Positions 35,382 to 43,711 of a stretch of 64,000 nucleotides of DNA are shown one piece after another (position 1 is the first letter of the stretch; each line of letters opens with the position of its first letter). The notes beneath the pieces were generated by a model. That model was not told where the DNA came from. It made no database searches and saw nothing but the letters and a program-made list of their open reading frames with translations. The stretch spans positions 1 through 64,000 of the forward strand of contig NZ_MBPP01000067.1 in the NCBI RefSeq assembly GCF_001858325.1. Reading direction: 5' to 3'. The translations under genes were made by a program, and so were the position numbers. This stretch comes from Marinobacter sp. AC-23 (GTDB lineage: Bacteria; Pseudomonadota; Gammaproteobacteria; Pseudomonadales; Oleiphilaceae).

Positions 35382-36121
35382 TGGATGTTCTCAGTCTACT
35401 TGGTGTGATTCTGGCGTTCGCGGCCATACTTGGTGGCAATCTGCTTGAGGGCGGTGCAGTTAGCTCGCTCTTCAATGGCCCTGCGGCGATTATAGTCATT
35501 GGCGGCACGTTGGCTGCAACCATTCTCCAAACTTCCTGGCCAGTCCTAAAGCGGGCCTCTGCCCAGTTTCGATGGGTGTTCCTTCCACCATTTATAAGTA
35601 TTGAAGATGGTATTGGCAAGGTCATCGACTGGAGTGTAAAAGCTAGAAAACAGGGGCTACTTGGGCTTGAGGGGCTGGCTGAAAGAGAGCCGGAGAACTT
35701 TGCCCGCAAAGGTCTGCAGCTGCTGGTGGATGGGGCGGAACCTGAGACCATCCGTAGCATTATGGAGATTGATCTGGACTGTCGCGAGGAGCGCAACCTG
35801 GAATCTGCCCGGGTGTTTGAGGCCATGGGCGGCTACTCACCAACGATTGGTATTATCGGGGCCGTTATGGGGCTGATTCAGGTAATGACAAATCTTGAAG
35901 ACCCTCAGTCACTTGGCAACGGCATAGCCACGGCCTTCGTGGCAACTATATATGGCGTAGCGCTGGCGAACTTGCTGTTTTTCCCCGTCGCAAACAAGCT
36001 ACGCGGTTTGGTTAAAGAACGCTCAAGATACGAAGATATGATGATCGATGGCCTTATTGCCATTGCGGAGGGTGAGAACCCTAAATCCATTGAGTTGCGG
36101 CTGCGGGGCTTCCTGCAGTAA
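35381..36121 (+). CDS. motC: Flagellar stator protein MotC (MotA family)
   Basis: 246-aa MotA-type stator ion channel subunit. Four membrane helices can be seen (near residues 2-20, 30-50, 145-170 and 180-200), including GYSPTIGIIGAVMGLIQVM and ATIYGVALANLLFFPVANKL. The cytoplasmic loop holds the charged residues that touch FliG. In Pseudomonas MotCD is the second stator set, needed for swarming, and lies after cheB as here. ATG 35381 overlaps the cheB stop; an in-frame TTG at 35375 is less likely. Confidence 0.93.
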   Translation: MDVLSLLGVILAFAAILGGNLLEGGAVSSLFNGPAAIIVIGGTLAATILQTSWPVLKRASAQFRWVFLPPFISIEDGIGKVIDWSVKARKQGLLGLEGLAEREPENFARKGLQLLVDGAEPETIRSIMEIDLDCREERNLESARVFEAMGGYSPTIGIIGAVMGLIQVMTNLEDPQSLGNGIATAFVATIYGVALANLLFFPVANKLRGLVKERSRYEDMMIDGLIAIAEGENPKSIELRLRGFLQ

Positions 36122-36139
36122 GCACACCCGGTTCTTCTT

Positions 36140-36922
36140 ATGCGGCGTCGCAGGCCACCCCAGGACGATATACATAACAAAGAGCGCTGGCTGATCTCCT
36201 ATGCGGATTTCATAACCTTGCTGTTCGCTTTTTTTGTGGTGATGTACTCGGTTTCGTCGGTAAATGAGGGCAAATACAAAGTGCTCTCAGAAACACTTAC
36301 CGGTGTTTTTAATGCTCCCCAGCGATCTTTTCAGCCTATCGAAGTGGGAGACCAGCCTCCGCGCCCTGAGGTTGGCCCCTCCCAAGACATTATTCCCTCG
36401 GCGGTAGCGGAGGCCCCCAGGAACCCGGAACAAGAGACCCAGGAGCGTACAGAGGCGCTGCGTACCATGGCAGATCAGCTGTCGATGGAGTTTGATGACC
36501 TGATCAACCGTGGTGTTGTGACACTGGAAACCAATGACCAGTGGCTGGCGCTCAACCTGCCAGACAGCCTGCTTTTCGGCAGTGGCGACGCCGAACCACA
36601 TTACGATGCCTTTGATGTGATCGAAAAAATCGCAAGAGTTCTCAAGAATCGGGATAACGCTATAAAGGTCGAAGGTTTCACCGATAATCAGCCTATTGGT
36701 ACCTCTCGCTTTCCCTCAAACTGGGAGTTGTCAGCAGCGCGAGCGGCTGCAGTTGTACGCATGTTGGGTATGGATGGCATTGAGCCCGAGCGTATGGCAG
36801 CGGTTGGGTACGGGCAGCACCAGCCCTTGGCCCGCAACGACACAGAAGAAGGGCGCCGCCGCAATCGACGTGTGGTGCTTTTGATCTCCCGCGACGCCAG
36901 TATCCGGGGAGTTATGCGCTAA
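36140..36922 (+). CDS. motD: Flagellar stator protein MotD (MotB family)
   Basis: 260-aa MotB-type subunit that anchors the stator to peptidoglycan. After a basic N-terminus comes one membrane helix carrying the ion-binding Asp in WLISYADFITLLFAFFVVMY. The C-terminal OmpA-like domain shows VEGFTDNQPIGTSRFPSNWE, LSAARAAAVVRML and the closing GRRRNRRVVLLI. A Pro-rich plug and linker region (about 60-110) lies between. It follows motC by 18 bp; a 181-bp gap separates it from parA. Confidence 0.94.
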   Translation: MRRRRPPQDDIHNKERWLISYADFITLLFAFFVVMYSVSSVNEGKYKVLSETLTGVFNAPQRSFQPIEVGDQPPRPEVGPSQDIIPSAVAEAPRNPEQETQERTEALRTMADQLSMEFDDLINRGVVTLETNDQWLALNLPDSLLFGSGDAEPHYDAFDVIEKIARVLKNRDNAIKVEGFTDNQPIGTSRFPSNWELSAARAAAVVRMLGMDGIEPERMAAVGYGQHQPLARNDTEEGRRRNRRVVLLISRDASIRGVMR

Positions 36923-37022
36923 GGCGTTTAGCAACTTTGTAATGTCTGGCACGATTTCTGTATTACTCCACCAATACTTCATCGGGCGGCAACTGGCTGC
37001 CGGTTTGGAGCCCCGTTTGTGT

Positions 37023-37049
37023 TCAAGTTGCGCAGAGTCTGGCCGATAA
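37023..37049 (+). promoter_or_regulatory. Sigma-28 (FliA) promoter for parA-parP
   Basis: TCAAGTTG (37023-37030), 11-bp spacer, GCCGATAA (37042-37049). The -10 is a perfect match to the flagellar sigma-28 consensus, at the right spacing, 54 bp before the GTG of parA. Confidence 0.85.
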
Positions 37050-37103
37050 ACCGGTGTGTAATTGGGTTTTTGGTCGAATTAATCTATTTTCCGGAGTGAG
37101 CAC

Positions 37104-37901
37104 GTGCGAATTTGGGCAGTAGCCAATCAAAAAGGTGGAGTGGGCAAAACCACCTCAGTGGTCGCTTTGGGTGGCTTGTTGGCAGAGCGTGGCCAACGTG
37201 TTCTTGTTGTGGATCTTGATCCCCATGGCTCTCTCACCAGCTGGTTTGGATACGACCCGGATACGCTCGCGCACAGTGTGTTTGACCTTTTTCAACATCA
37301 GGGCAAGGTGCCTGATGGCTTGCCCGCCCAGCTAATTACAGAAACCAATTGCCCCGGGCTGGCTCTGCTGCCGGCGAGCACCGCCCTGGCTACGTTGGAG
37401 CGCCGAATGGTTGGCGTTGAAGGCATGGGGCTCATCGTTTCCCGGGCACTTACCCAATTGTGGGACGATTTCGACTACGTAATCCTCGACAACACACCGT
37501 CGCTGGGGGTGTTAATGGTGAACGCGCTGGCGGCTGCGCAGCACCTGGTTATTCCGGTACAAACCGAGTTTCTGGCCATTAAAGGCCTTGAGCGTATGCT
37601 GCATACGCTACAGATGATCATGCGTTCCCAGAAGAATCAGTTACCTTATACCATCGTTCCTACCATGTTTGATCGTCGCACACAGGCTTCGGTAAAAAGC
37701 TTGAATCAGTTGCGTAAAACCTACCAGGACGATCTGTGGAAGTTTGCCGTGCCTGTGGATACAAAGTTCCGAGACGCTAGCCAGGCGGGGGTAATTCCAT
37801 CAAAACTTGATGCCCAAACCCACGGCGTTCGGGCATACCGGCACTTGCTTGAGCATTTGCTCGAACGCACGGGTGCGTTGAAGGAGCGTCAGCATGGCTG
37901 A
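37104..37901 (+). CDS. ParA-family ATPase for polar chemotaxis array (ParC type)
   Basis: 265-aa ParA/MinD ATPase. Deviant Walker A NQKGGVGKTTS at residues 8-18, then VLVVDLDPHGSLTSWFGYD and DYVILDNTPSLGVLMVNAL. In Vibrio and Pseudomonas the ParA-like protein in this position (ParC; PA1462 in P. aeruginosa) places the chemosensory array at the pole with ParP, so this is not the chromosome-partition ParA. A GTG start with GGAG 8 nt upstream is used. It overlaps the next gene by 8 bp. Confidence 0.9.
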   Translation: MRIWAVANQKGGVGKTTSVVALGGLLAERGQRVLVVDLDPHGSLTSWFGYDPDTLAHSVFDLFQHQGKVPDGLPAQLITETNCPGLALLPASTALATLERRMVGVEGMGLIVSRALTQLWDDFDYVILDNTPSLGVLMVNALAAAQHLVIPVQTEFLAIKGLERMLHTLQMIMRSQKNQLPYTIVPTMFDRRTQASVKSLNQLRKTYQDDLWKFAVPVDTKFRDASQAGVIPSKLDAQTHGVRAYRHLLEHLLERTGALKERQHG

Positions 37902-38676
37902 CGAAAAATTGACAAGGCTGGCGGATCCAGCGAGCGCCATTGCCAGTTATCTGGACGAATTGCTGCACTCGGCAACGGACACGGCTTTGCGCGAAGACAT
38001 CCGCGAGCCGGAGCCGGTTCCCGAAGCAAGACCAGAGCCAGAGCCAGAGCCAGAGCCAAAACCGAAACCAGCGCTAGTGCGCCAACCAGTGGCGAGGCCT
38101 AAGCCCGCGTCCCTGGTGGAAGCGCCGACACAAACCTTGCAAGCCCACGAGATTGTAGCTTCCGCGCCAGGACCCACAGTAGACGCAATGCCGGAAACAC
38201 CCGCATTGCGCCCTGAGTGGTCTGAGCGGCCGTTTGAATGTTTGATTTTCACCGTAGCCGGCCTGCAGTTAGCCGTTCCTCTGGTGTTGCTGGGTGCTAT
38301 TCATCGAATAGAGGAGGACATTCGGCCCATTCCCGGTAGCCCTCGCTGGTATATGGGCATTCGCCCGGCTACTCATCAGAATCTGAGAGTGGTGGATACG
38401 GCAGAGTGGATCATGGCTGGAAGAGTGCCGGCCAATGCCCGGGACAACTATAGGTTTGTCATTCGGCTGGATAACAGCGAGTGGGGGCTGGCCTGCGACG
38501 ACGTAGCACAGTCATTCACCCTGAGCCCAGACGATGTGCGTTGGCGCACCGCCCGTAGTAAGCGACCTTGGCTGGCTGGAACTGTCATTGAACAGATGTG
38601 TGCTCTGGTTGATGTGCGCACGATGGCGGACTTGTTGGTACGCGCCGAGCGGGAGCGTCATCTTGATCTGAACTGA
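37894..38676 (+). CDS. CheW-domain array-localisation protein ParP-like
   Basis: 260-aa protein. Residues 1-40 include a helix, then a Glu-Pro repeat linker (PEPEPEPEPKPKP, about 44-60) and a Pro/Ala region. The C-terminal ~150 residues are a CheW-like domain (FECLIFTVAGLQLAVPLVLL, ALVDVRTMADLLVRAE). This is the layout of ParP (PA1463 type), which couples the ParC ATPase to CheA and the receptors. The ATG overlaps the parA-like gene. The linker DNA carries four GAGCCA units (38035-38058) that could change length. Confidence 0.85.
   Translation: MADEKLTRLADPASAIASYLDELLHSATDTALREDIREPEPVPEARPEPEPEPEPKPKPALVRQPVARPKPASLVEAPTQTLQAHEIVASAPGPTVDAMPETPALRPEWSERPFECLIFTVAGLQLAVPLVLLGAIHRIEEDIRPIPGSPRWYMGIRPATHQNLRVVDTAEWIMAGRVPANARDNYRFVIRLDNSEWGLACDDVAQSFTLSPDDVRWRTARSKRPWLAGTVIEQMCALVDVRTMADLLVRAERERHLDLN
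38035..38058 (+). repeat. GAGCCA hexanucleotide repeat (4 copies)
   Basis: Four perfect tandem GAGCCA units encode Glu-Pro pairs in the ParP-like linker. Unit changes would keep the frame. Confidence 0.9.
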
Positions 38677-38699
38677 CCGGCAGGCCCGGTTACCGAATG

Positions 38700-38733
38700 A
38701 AACCGTGCTGTGCTGGCACGGTTTGTGCCCTTG
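38700..38733 (+). promoter_or_regulatory. Hairpin overlapping a sigma-54-like element before cheW
   Basis: AAACCGTGC (38700-38708) and GCACGGTTT (38716-38724) form a perfect 9-bp stem with a 7-nt loop, but no T-run follows. The right arm overlaps TGGCACGGTTTGTGCC, with GG 38715-38716 and GC 38727-38728 at N10 spacing. It may be a terminator for parA-parP, a sigma-54 promoter for cheW, or both; the -12 half (GTGCC) is weak. Confidence 0.4.
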
Positions 38734-38810
38734 ATTATAGTATTGGGCACTGACGATGTTTTTTTGACGATCAGGTTGCCCGCCGGGCAGCCGAATAGGA
38801 GATACAGGCT

Positions 38811-39299
38811 ATGGCATCCCCGAGCGGACAGCAAAATCAGGTCCAGGACGATCAGGTTCTACAGTATGTGACGTTCCGGCTGGATAACGAGACCTACGGT
38901 TTGAACGTTATGCAGATCCAGGAAGTACTGAGATACACGGAAATTGCGCCTGTGCCGGGCGCACCGGATTACGTGCTTGGCATTATTAACCTGCGGGGCA
39001 ATGTGGTGACAGTTATCGACACCCGTCGCCGTTTCGGGTTGATGGATGCAGACATTACAGACGCCACCCGGATAGTGGTGATGGAATCGGCAGACCAGGT
39101 AATGGGTATTCTGGTGGATTCCGTGGCCGAGGTTGTATACCTGAAAGCCAGTGAAATTGAGACTGCACCTAATGTGGGTAACGAGGAAAGTGCCAAGTTT
39201 ATCCAGGGTGTGTGTAACAAGGATGGTGAACTGATCATATTGGTCGAGTTCGACAAAATGCTGACAGACCACGAATGGGCTGAAATCGCAGGGCTGTAA
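38811..39299 (+). CDS. cheW: Chemotaxis adaptor protein CheW
   Basis: 162-aa CheW linking receptors to CheA. Single domain with YVTFRLDNETYGLNVMQIQE, VLRYTEIAPVPGAPDYVLGI (the PGAP-YVLGIINLRG signature) and VIDTRRRFGL. AGGAGA precedes ATG 38811. It has its own 134-bp upstream region and is followed by the DUF2802 gene 68 bp later. Confidence 0.96.
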   Translation: MASPSGQQNQVQDDQVLQYVTFRLDNETYGLNVMQIQEVLRYTEIAPVPGAPDYVLGIINLRGNVVTVIDTRRRFGLMDADITDATRIVVMESADQVMGILVDSVAEVVYLKASEIETAPNVGNEESAKFIQGVCNKDGELIILVEFDKMLTDHEWAEIAGL

Positions 39300-39367
39300 A
39301 CCGGAGCCATACCGGCCAAGCCTGATGATGGACGCCTTCCGTGGCCAATTAACCGGAGACGTTCATC

Positions 39368-39760
39368 ATGTTTACTGACATTCCTTCTTATATTCCCTGG
39401 GCGTTGACCGCCGTAGCACTGTCGCTGGTGTTTGCGCAGGGCCTTATGCTTGGGCGCCAGAACAGGCAACTGAAAGCCACGCTCAAGGAACGCTGCGATA
39501 TCCTCGGCCGGGAGCTGCATGCTACTGCCAGCGGCAGCATGGGGGTAGGCCAACGCCTTGTGGCCTGCGAACGGCAACTGCACGAACTGCGCTCTACCAT
39601 GGATGAAATGCGCCAGAACGATCCTTTACGTATCTCCTACGATGAAGCCTCGCGGCTGGTCGATCTTGGTGCCGATATAGACGATCTTATGAATACGTGT
39701 GGAATATCCCGCCCCGAGGCTGAGCTGGTGTCAGCGCTGAAAAAACGTCAAGCAGCCTGA
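39368..39760 (+). CDS. DUF2802 membrane-anchored protein
   Basis: 130-aa protein of the DUF2802 family, found after cheW in pseudomonads (PA1465 type), function not established. One N-terminal membrane helix (WALTAVALSLVFAQGLMLG, about residues 9-27) is followed by a coiled coil (about 30-90) and a C-terminal helical domain (ISYDEASRLVDLGADIDDLM, then CGISRPEAELVSALKK) that looks like a small HTH-like fold. GGAG lies 9 nt before the ATG. Convergent with the FlhB-C-like gene, 17 bp away. Confidence 0.8.
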   Translation: MFTDIPSYIPWALTAVALSLVFAQGLMLGRQNRQLKATLKERCDILGRELHATASGSMGVGQRLVACERQLHELRSTMDEMRQNDPLRISYDEASRLVDLGADIDDLMNTCGISRPEAELVSALKKRQAA

Positions 39761-39777
39761 CATGGCTCGACTGTTGA

Positions 39778-40083
39778 TCAGGTGTCATCGGAATGGCTAC
39801 CGGCGTCTTCGGGCGTTCGGCCGCGTATATGGAAAGCAAACGCAAGAATTTCAGCAATAACCCGATAGAGGTTTTCGGGTATTTCGTCATTTAAGGACAA
39901 GCGCGCGAGAATGCCCGCCAGCTCTGCGTTTTCGTACAGGGGCACGTTGTGCTCTCTGGCGATTCTGATAATTTCATCTGCCAGTTCGTAAGTACCGGTA
40001 GCCGTTATGGTCGGGGCTTTGTCGCCGTCGTATTTCAGTGCGACGGCAGCGCTGGATGTATGTGTTTCGCTCTGCTCTGTCAT
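39778..40083 (-). CDS. Stand-alone FlhB C-terminal-domain protein (FlhX-like)
   Basis: 101-aa protein matching only the cytoplasmic part of FlhB after its cleavage site: SAAVALKYDGDKAPTITATG aligns with AVALKYDPDSMGAPMVVAKG of FlhB, and DEIIRIAREHNVPLYENAEL and LNDEIPENLYRVIAEILAFA follow the FlhB order. It has no membrane helices and no NPTH motif. Similar short proteins (FlhX in Helicobacter, EscU/YscU-like C-domain proteins near ccm in pseudomonads) may replace the cleaved FlhB-C piece. The ATG at 40083 overlaps the TGA of the FliK-like gene (ATGA). Confidence 0.85.
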   Translation of the reverse strand: MTEQSETHTSSAAVALKYDGDKAPTITATGTYELADEIIRIAREHNVPLYENAELAGILARLSLNDEIPENLYRVIAEILAFAFHIRGRTPEDAGSHSDDT

Positions 40084-41462
40084 GCTCGGGTATCCACCAG
40101 TCTGTGTTCCAGCTTGGTTGCCGGGTACGAGGGGCTGCCTCGTCGGCATTCAAGATCGGTAACGTCCAGCCCTAATTCCACAAGGCTACGTCTTAGAAGC
40201 GGCAGTTCTTCATTCACCTGTTTTAGCGTGTCCTGCTTTTCTGCCCATACCCGTGCGCTTACGTCGTGCTGGCGCAGGGAGACTTCAAAATTCAGCGCAC
40301 CTGCCAGTTCCAGATCTATGGCAAGGTTCAGGCGCCATTCGCTAATGGCCGCCCGTTTTTCGCCACCGCCTTTGGATGCAGATTCCTCTTTGTATTGCTC
40401 TAGGCGTAGCTGCGCCACCCTGGGCTCGTTCTGGGGTGTCACCCAAGGTAAGTCCATGAGCATGGTGGACACCGGGGCAGGCGCTTCGCCACCGCCTCTG
40501 GCCGTCAGTATCTGGCTGTGTAGCTGGTTAACGGTAATCCGGTTCAACATGCCCGCTAACATGCGCAAGGTCTGGCCCACGGATGTGGGCTCGGGGCTGC
40601 CGGCAGATAGCGGTGGTGCCATTGCCAGCGGAAATTGCAGCGGTGCCTGAACCAGGCCGGGGGTTGCCAGTGGTGTAAGCCTGTTGAACAAGATTTCTGC
40701 GTCGCCTCCTTGCTCGGCCAGCAGGGCGGTAATCATTCGCCCAATGGCGAGCTTTAGGTCGGGCAAGGCAGGCGACGGTGCCTGAGTTAGACGGGATTCT
40801 GCAAACAGCCCGCTCTCGGCTACCCATTGCCGGATTTGTTGCACAGTATTGCTTTGCGTGCCGGCACCGGGGGCCAATGAGTTACTGGCGGGCAGCCTTG
40901 CAAACAGCTTTTCAAGGGCTTGCCGGGCTGCCTCTGGCAAGGGTTGCGGGCTTCGGCTTGCAGGGAGCTGGCCAGGGGCCAATTCTGGCATTACGCCTCG
41001 GTTGAGTGCCGTCATCAGCTTTGCCAAGCCGCCATCCAGGCTTTGCTGCCAAGGCATGCGCTGGGCTAGTGCCCGGGAAATGGCGGCTTCTGGCGTGGCG
41101 GCCAGTTTACCCATTAGCTGCAGTTCGTTACCGGCCCGCATTACTTTTACCCAATCGCCGGGTGATAATTCCGTGGCGCCAATGGCTGCGCTCACCTGCA
41201 GAGGTTTACCGCGCACATCCAATAACACCTCAGCATTCCCGCTGCCTTGGCGGTTGATGACTTCTGCGACCCGGGCCAGTATGGTCTCCCGATTGGCGAG
41301 CTTAAGTTGATTCAGCTGCTGTTGAGCGGACAAGGCTGCGGTCTCACGGGCAGGTTGCGACGCCTCGTGGGTTTGTGCCGGCTTGGAGGTGGCCGGTACC
41401 GGTGGGGTAGGAGACTGTTGGCCGCTGGGTAGTTTCATCGCTGCTGACTTGATACCAGACAA
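40080..41462 (-). CDS. Second FliK-like (hook-length control) protein
   Basis: 460-aa protein rich in Ala, Gln, Leu and Pro with a FliK-type C-terminal domain: LPWVTPQNEPRVAQLRLEQY, WRLNLAIDLELAGALNFEVS and VSARVWAEKQDTLKQVNEEL. It shares little with the first FliK (16388-17443) outside this fold. It is coupled by ATGA to the FlhB-C-like gene and divergent from ccmA, with a 100-bp gap. An alternative start is the internal ATG eight codons on (MKLPSGQQ). Role unknown: ruler, regulator of the export switch, or part of a different export event. Confidence 0.75.
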   Translation of the reverse strand: MSGIKSAAMKLPSGQQSPTPPVPATSKPAQTHEASQPARETAALSAQQQLNQLKLANRETILARVAEVINRQGSGNAEVLLDVRGKPLQVSAAIGATELSPGDWVKVMRAGNELQLMGKLAATPEAAISRALAQRMPWQQSLDGGLAKLMTALNRGVMPELAPGQLPASRSPQPLPEAARQALEKLFARLPASNSLAPGAGTQSNTVQQIRQWVAESGLFAESRLTQAPSPALPDLKLAIGRMITALLAEQGGDAEILFNRLTPLATPGLVQAPLQFPLAMAPPLSAGSPEPTSVGQTLRMLAGMLNRITVNQLHSQILTARGGGEAPAPVSTMLMDLPWVTPQNEPRVAQLRLEQYKEESASKGGGEKRAAISEWRLNLAIDLELAGALNFEVSLRQHDVSARVWAEKQDTLKQVNEELPLLRRSLVELGLDVTDLECRRGSPSYPATKLEHRLVDTRA

Positions 41463-41485
41463 GAGTAATCTGTAGACGCTTTCGC

Positions 41486-41491
41486 TATAAT
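41486..41491 (+). promoter_or_regulatory. -10 element for ccmA
   Basis: A perfect TATAAT, 71 bp before the chosen ccmA start. No good -35 (TTGACA-like) lies 16-18 bp upstream, so strength is uncertain. Confidence 0.4.
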
Positions 41492-41562
41492 ACGCCGCGC
41501 CGGCAACTATTGTCGTGAATACACCCGATGCGATTGCGCATCGTCCTGATTACGGGGCCCTG

Positions 41563-42225
41563 ATGTCCGAGCCGTTACCCTTGATGCCCGAGCCGTTACT
41601 ACAGGCTGTTAATCTGCAGTGTGAGCGGGACAAGCGGATACTATTCCGTGAGTTATCCTTTTCCATACTGCCCGGTACAGTAACCCGTGTCGAGGGGCCA
41701 AACGGCTCCGGCAAAACGACGCTGCTGAGAATGCTGGCTGGTCTGAACGATGCGTGGACCGGCGAGCTGAAATGGTGCGGGTCTCCGGTAGCAAATCAGC
41801 GGGAAGCGTTTCTTCGAAACATGCTCTACATCGGGCACCGACCGGGTATCAAGCCCCTGCTTACCCCTATGGAAAACCTCCGGGCCCTGATGGCAGGCCG
41901 ACGGTCCGTGCCTGACGCGGTTTTTCGTCAAGCTTTGCAAGGTACAGGCTTAACGGGGTTTGAAGATGTACCCTGTCGTAATCTGTCAGCTGGCCAGCAA
42001 CGCAGAGTCTCGCTGGCCCGCCTATTGATTGCCGATGAACCCTTGTGGCTGCTCGATGAAGTGTTTACCGCTATTGATGCGGATGGTATAGCGGCCCTCG
42101 AGTCACTTTTACAGCAGCGGGCCGCTGAAGGTGGTGCCGTGCTGGTTACGACTCACCACGACCTGGCACTGCCGGGTATGCATAAACTGATTCTTGGCGC
42201 GGGAGGGGTATCTGATGAACGCTGA
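41563..42225 (+). CDS. ccmA: Heme exporter ATP-binding protein CcmA
   Basis: 220-aa ABC ATPase of the CcmABCD complex, which releases heme-loaded CcmE. Walker A GPNGSGKTTLLRML, signature LSAGQQRRVSLARLL and Walker B LWLLDEVFTAID are complete. The conserved part starts at LLQAVNLQCERDKRILF, so ATG 41563 or ATG 41584 is likely; a GTG at 41515 without ribosome site is less so. It opens the ccmABCDEFGHI operon and overlaps ccmB by 11 bp. Confidence 0.93.
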   Translation: MSEPLPLMPEPLLQAVNLQCERDKRILFRELSFSILPGTVTRVEGPNGSGKTTLLRMLAGLNDAWTGELKWCGSPVANQREAFLRNMLYIGHRPGIKPLLTPMENLRALMAGRRSVPDAVFRQALQGTGLTGFEDVPCRNLSAGQQRRVSLARLLIADEPLWLLDEVFTAIDADGIAALESLLQQRAAEGGAVLVTTHHDLALPGMHKLILGAGGVSDER

Positions 42226-42940
42226 AGCCCGCCCGGCGGTTCGGCTTGCCAGCAGCAGTGTGGGTGCGTTGGCGGCAATGAAAGGCGTTTTTGCGCGGGA
42301 TATGAAAGTAGCATTCCGCCAGCGCCAGGATCTGCTTAACCCGCTGCTGTTTTTCATTATGGTTGTTACTCTGTTTCCCCTTGGCGTCAGCCCAGAGGTT
42401 TCGTTTTTGAGCGAAGCTGGCGCCGGTATACTTTGGGTAGCAGCGCTGCTTTCCGTGCTGCTGTCGCTGGATCACCTATTTCGCCATGATTTTGACGACG
42501 GCACCCTGGAGCAGCTTGTACTCCAGCCGCAGCCCCTGTTTCTGCTGATTTTGGCAAAAACCGTGGCGCACTGGATGCTAACGGGTTTGCCCTTGGTGGT
42601 GCTTACACCGGTTCTTGGTGTAATGGTGCATCTAGACGGGAACTCTATCGCTATTTTGTGTCTAACGTTGCTGATTGGTACGCCGGTACTGAGTTTGATT
42701 GGTGCAATTGGCGCCGCGCTCACCCTTGGCCTGCGATCGGCAGGTGTGCTCTTGTCCCTGCTGATCATTCCACTGTACATTCCGGTGCTGATTTTCGGCA
42801 CCGGCACGGTGGCAGCTGCGGCTGAGGGCGCGCCAGTAGGAGCCTACCTGGCATTAATGGGGGCTTTCCTGATGCTAGCGCTGACGTTGGCGCCGTTTGC
42901 AGCGGCCGCAGCGTTAAGAATTAGCTTGTCGAACGGATAA
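42215..42940 (+). CDS. ccmB: Heme exporter membrane protein CcmB
   Basis: 241-aa membrane subunit with six hydrophobic helices. Family text: VFARDMKVAFRQRQDLLNPL, LSLDHLFRHDFDDGTLEQLV (the conserved acidic-His loop) and APFAAAAALRISLS at the end. ATG 42215 has GGGAGGGG about 7 nt upstream and lies within the end of ccmA. ccmC starts 24 bp after its stop. Confidence 0.95.
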   Translation: MNAEARPAVRLASSSVGALAAMKGVFARDMKVAFRQRQDLLNPLLFFIMVVTLFPLGVSPEVSFLSEAGAGILWVAALLSVLLSLDHLFRHDFDDGTLEQLVLQPQPLFLLILAKTVAHWMLTGLPLVVLTPVLGVMVHLDGNSIAILCLTLLIGTPVLSLIGAIGAALTLGLRSAGVLLSLLIIPLYIPVLIFGTGTVAAAAEGAPVGAYLALMGAFLMLALTLAPFAAAAALRISLSNG

Positions 42941-42964
42941 TAATGGTAGGACGGTGACCATCTG

Positions 42965-43708
42965 ATGTGGCAAATTTTTCACAAACTGGGCTCTCCCAAG
43001 TGGTTTTTCGGGATATCCACCCGGTTCATGCCCTGGCTATTAGTGGGCGGTATAATGCTGCTTTTGGCCGGAGCTGTCTGGGGCTTGGCGTTTGCTCCCA
43101 AGGATTACCTGCAGGGCAACAGTTACCGGATCATTTATATTCACGTTCCGGCGGCCTTTTTGGCTCAGTCTGTATACATAATGATGGCTTCGGCTGCCAT
43201 TGTGACACTGGTGTGGCGCATGAAACTCGCCGACGTGTTTGTTAAGGCCGTGGCGCCGGTTGGGCTTGTGCTCACGTTTTTGGCACTTTTTACTGGCGCG
43301 GTTTGGGGTAAGCCGACTTGGGGTACTTGGTGGATCTGGGATGCCCGGCTTACCTCCATGCTGATATTGCTGTTTCTGTATGGTGGTGTCATTGCGCTGG
43401 ATCGCGCCATTAACGATGAAAAATCTGCCGCCCGCGCGGTTGCAGTGCTCGTGCTGGTAGGGGTAGTGAATATCCCCATTATCAAATACTCGGTGGAGTG
43501 GTGGAATACACTGCATCAGCCCGCGACGTTCAAACTCACAGAGAAGCCCTCTATGCCGGCTGAAATGTGGGTGCCGCTGTTATTGTCAGTGCTGGGTTTG
43601 TACCTGGTTTTTGGCTGGCTCGCCTGCGTGCGCATGCAGACAGAGATTTTGTCCCGGGAGCAACGCACTCGCTGGGTAAAAGAATTCGTAATGAAAGGAC
43701 GGGTGTGA
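42965..43708 (+). CDS. ccmC: Heme handling protein CcmC
   Basis: 247-aa protein with six membrane helices, which loads heme onto CcmE. The Trp-rich heme-binding loop is present ([20 protein letters not shown]) with flanking His residues in [13 protein letters not shown] and [11 protein letters not shown]. The stop TGA is 3 bp before the ccmD ATG. Confidence 0.96.
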   Translation: MWQIFHKLGSPKWFFGISTRFMPWLLVGGIMLLLAGAVWGLAFAPKDYLQGNSYRIIYIHVPAAFLAQSVYIMMASAAIVTLVWRMKLADVFVKAVAPVGLVLTFLALFTGAVWGKPTWGTWWIWDARLTSMLILLFLYGGVIALDRAINDEKSAARAVAVLVLVGVVNIPIIKYSVEWWNTLHQPATFKLTEKPSMPAEMWVPLLLSVLGLYLVFGWLACVRMQTEILSREQRTRWVKEFVMKGRV

Positions 43709-43711
43709 ACC

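Noticed and set aside
37104..37901. Chromosome-partition ParA
   Set aside because: No parB follows; the next gene is a CheW-domain ParP-like protein and the promoter is sigma-28, which points to chemosensory array positioning.
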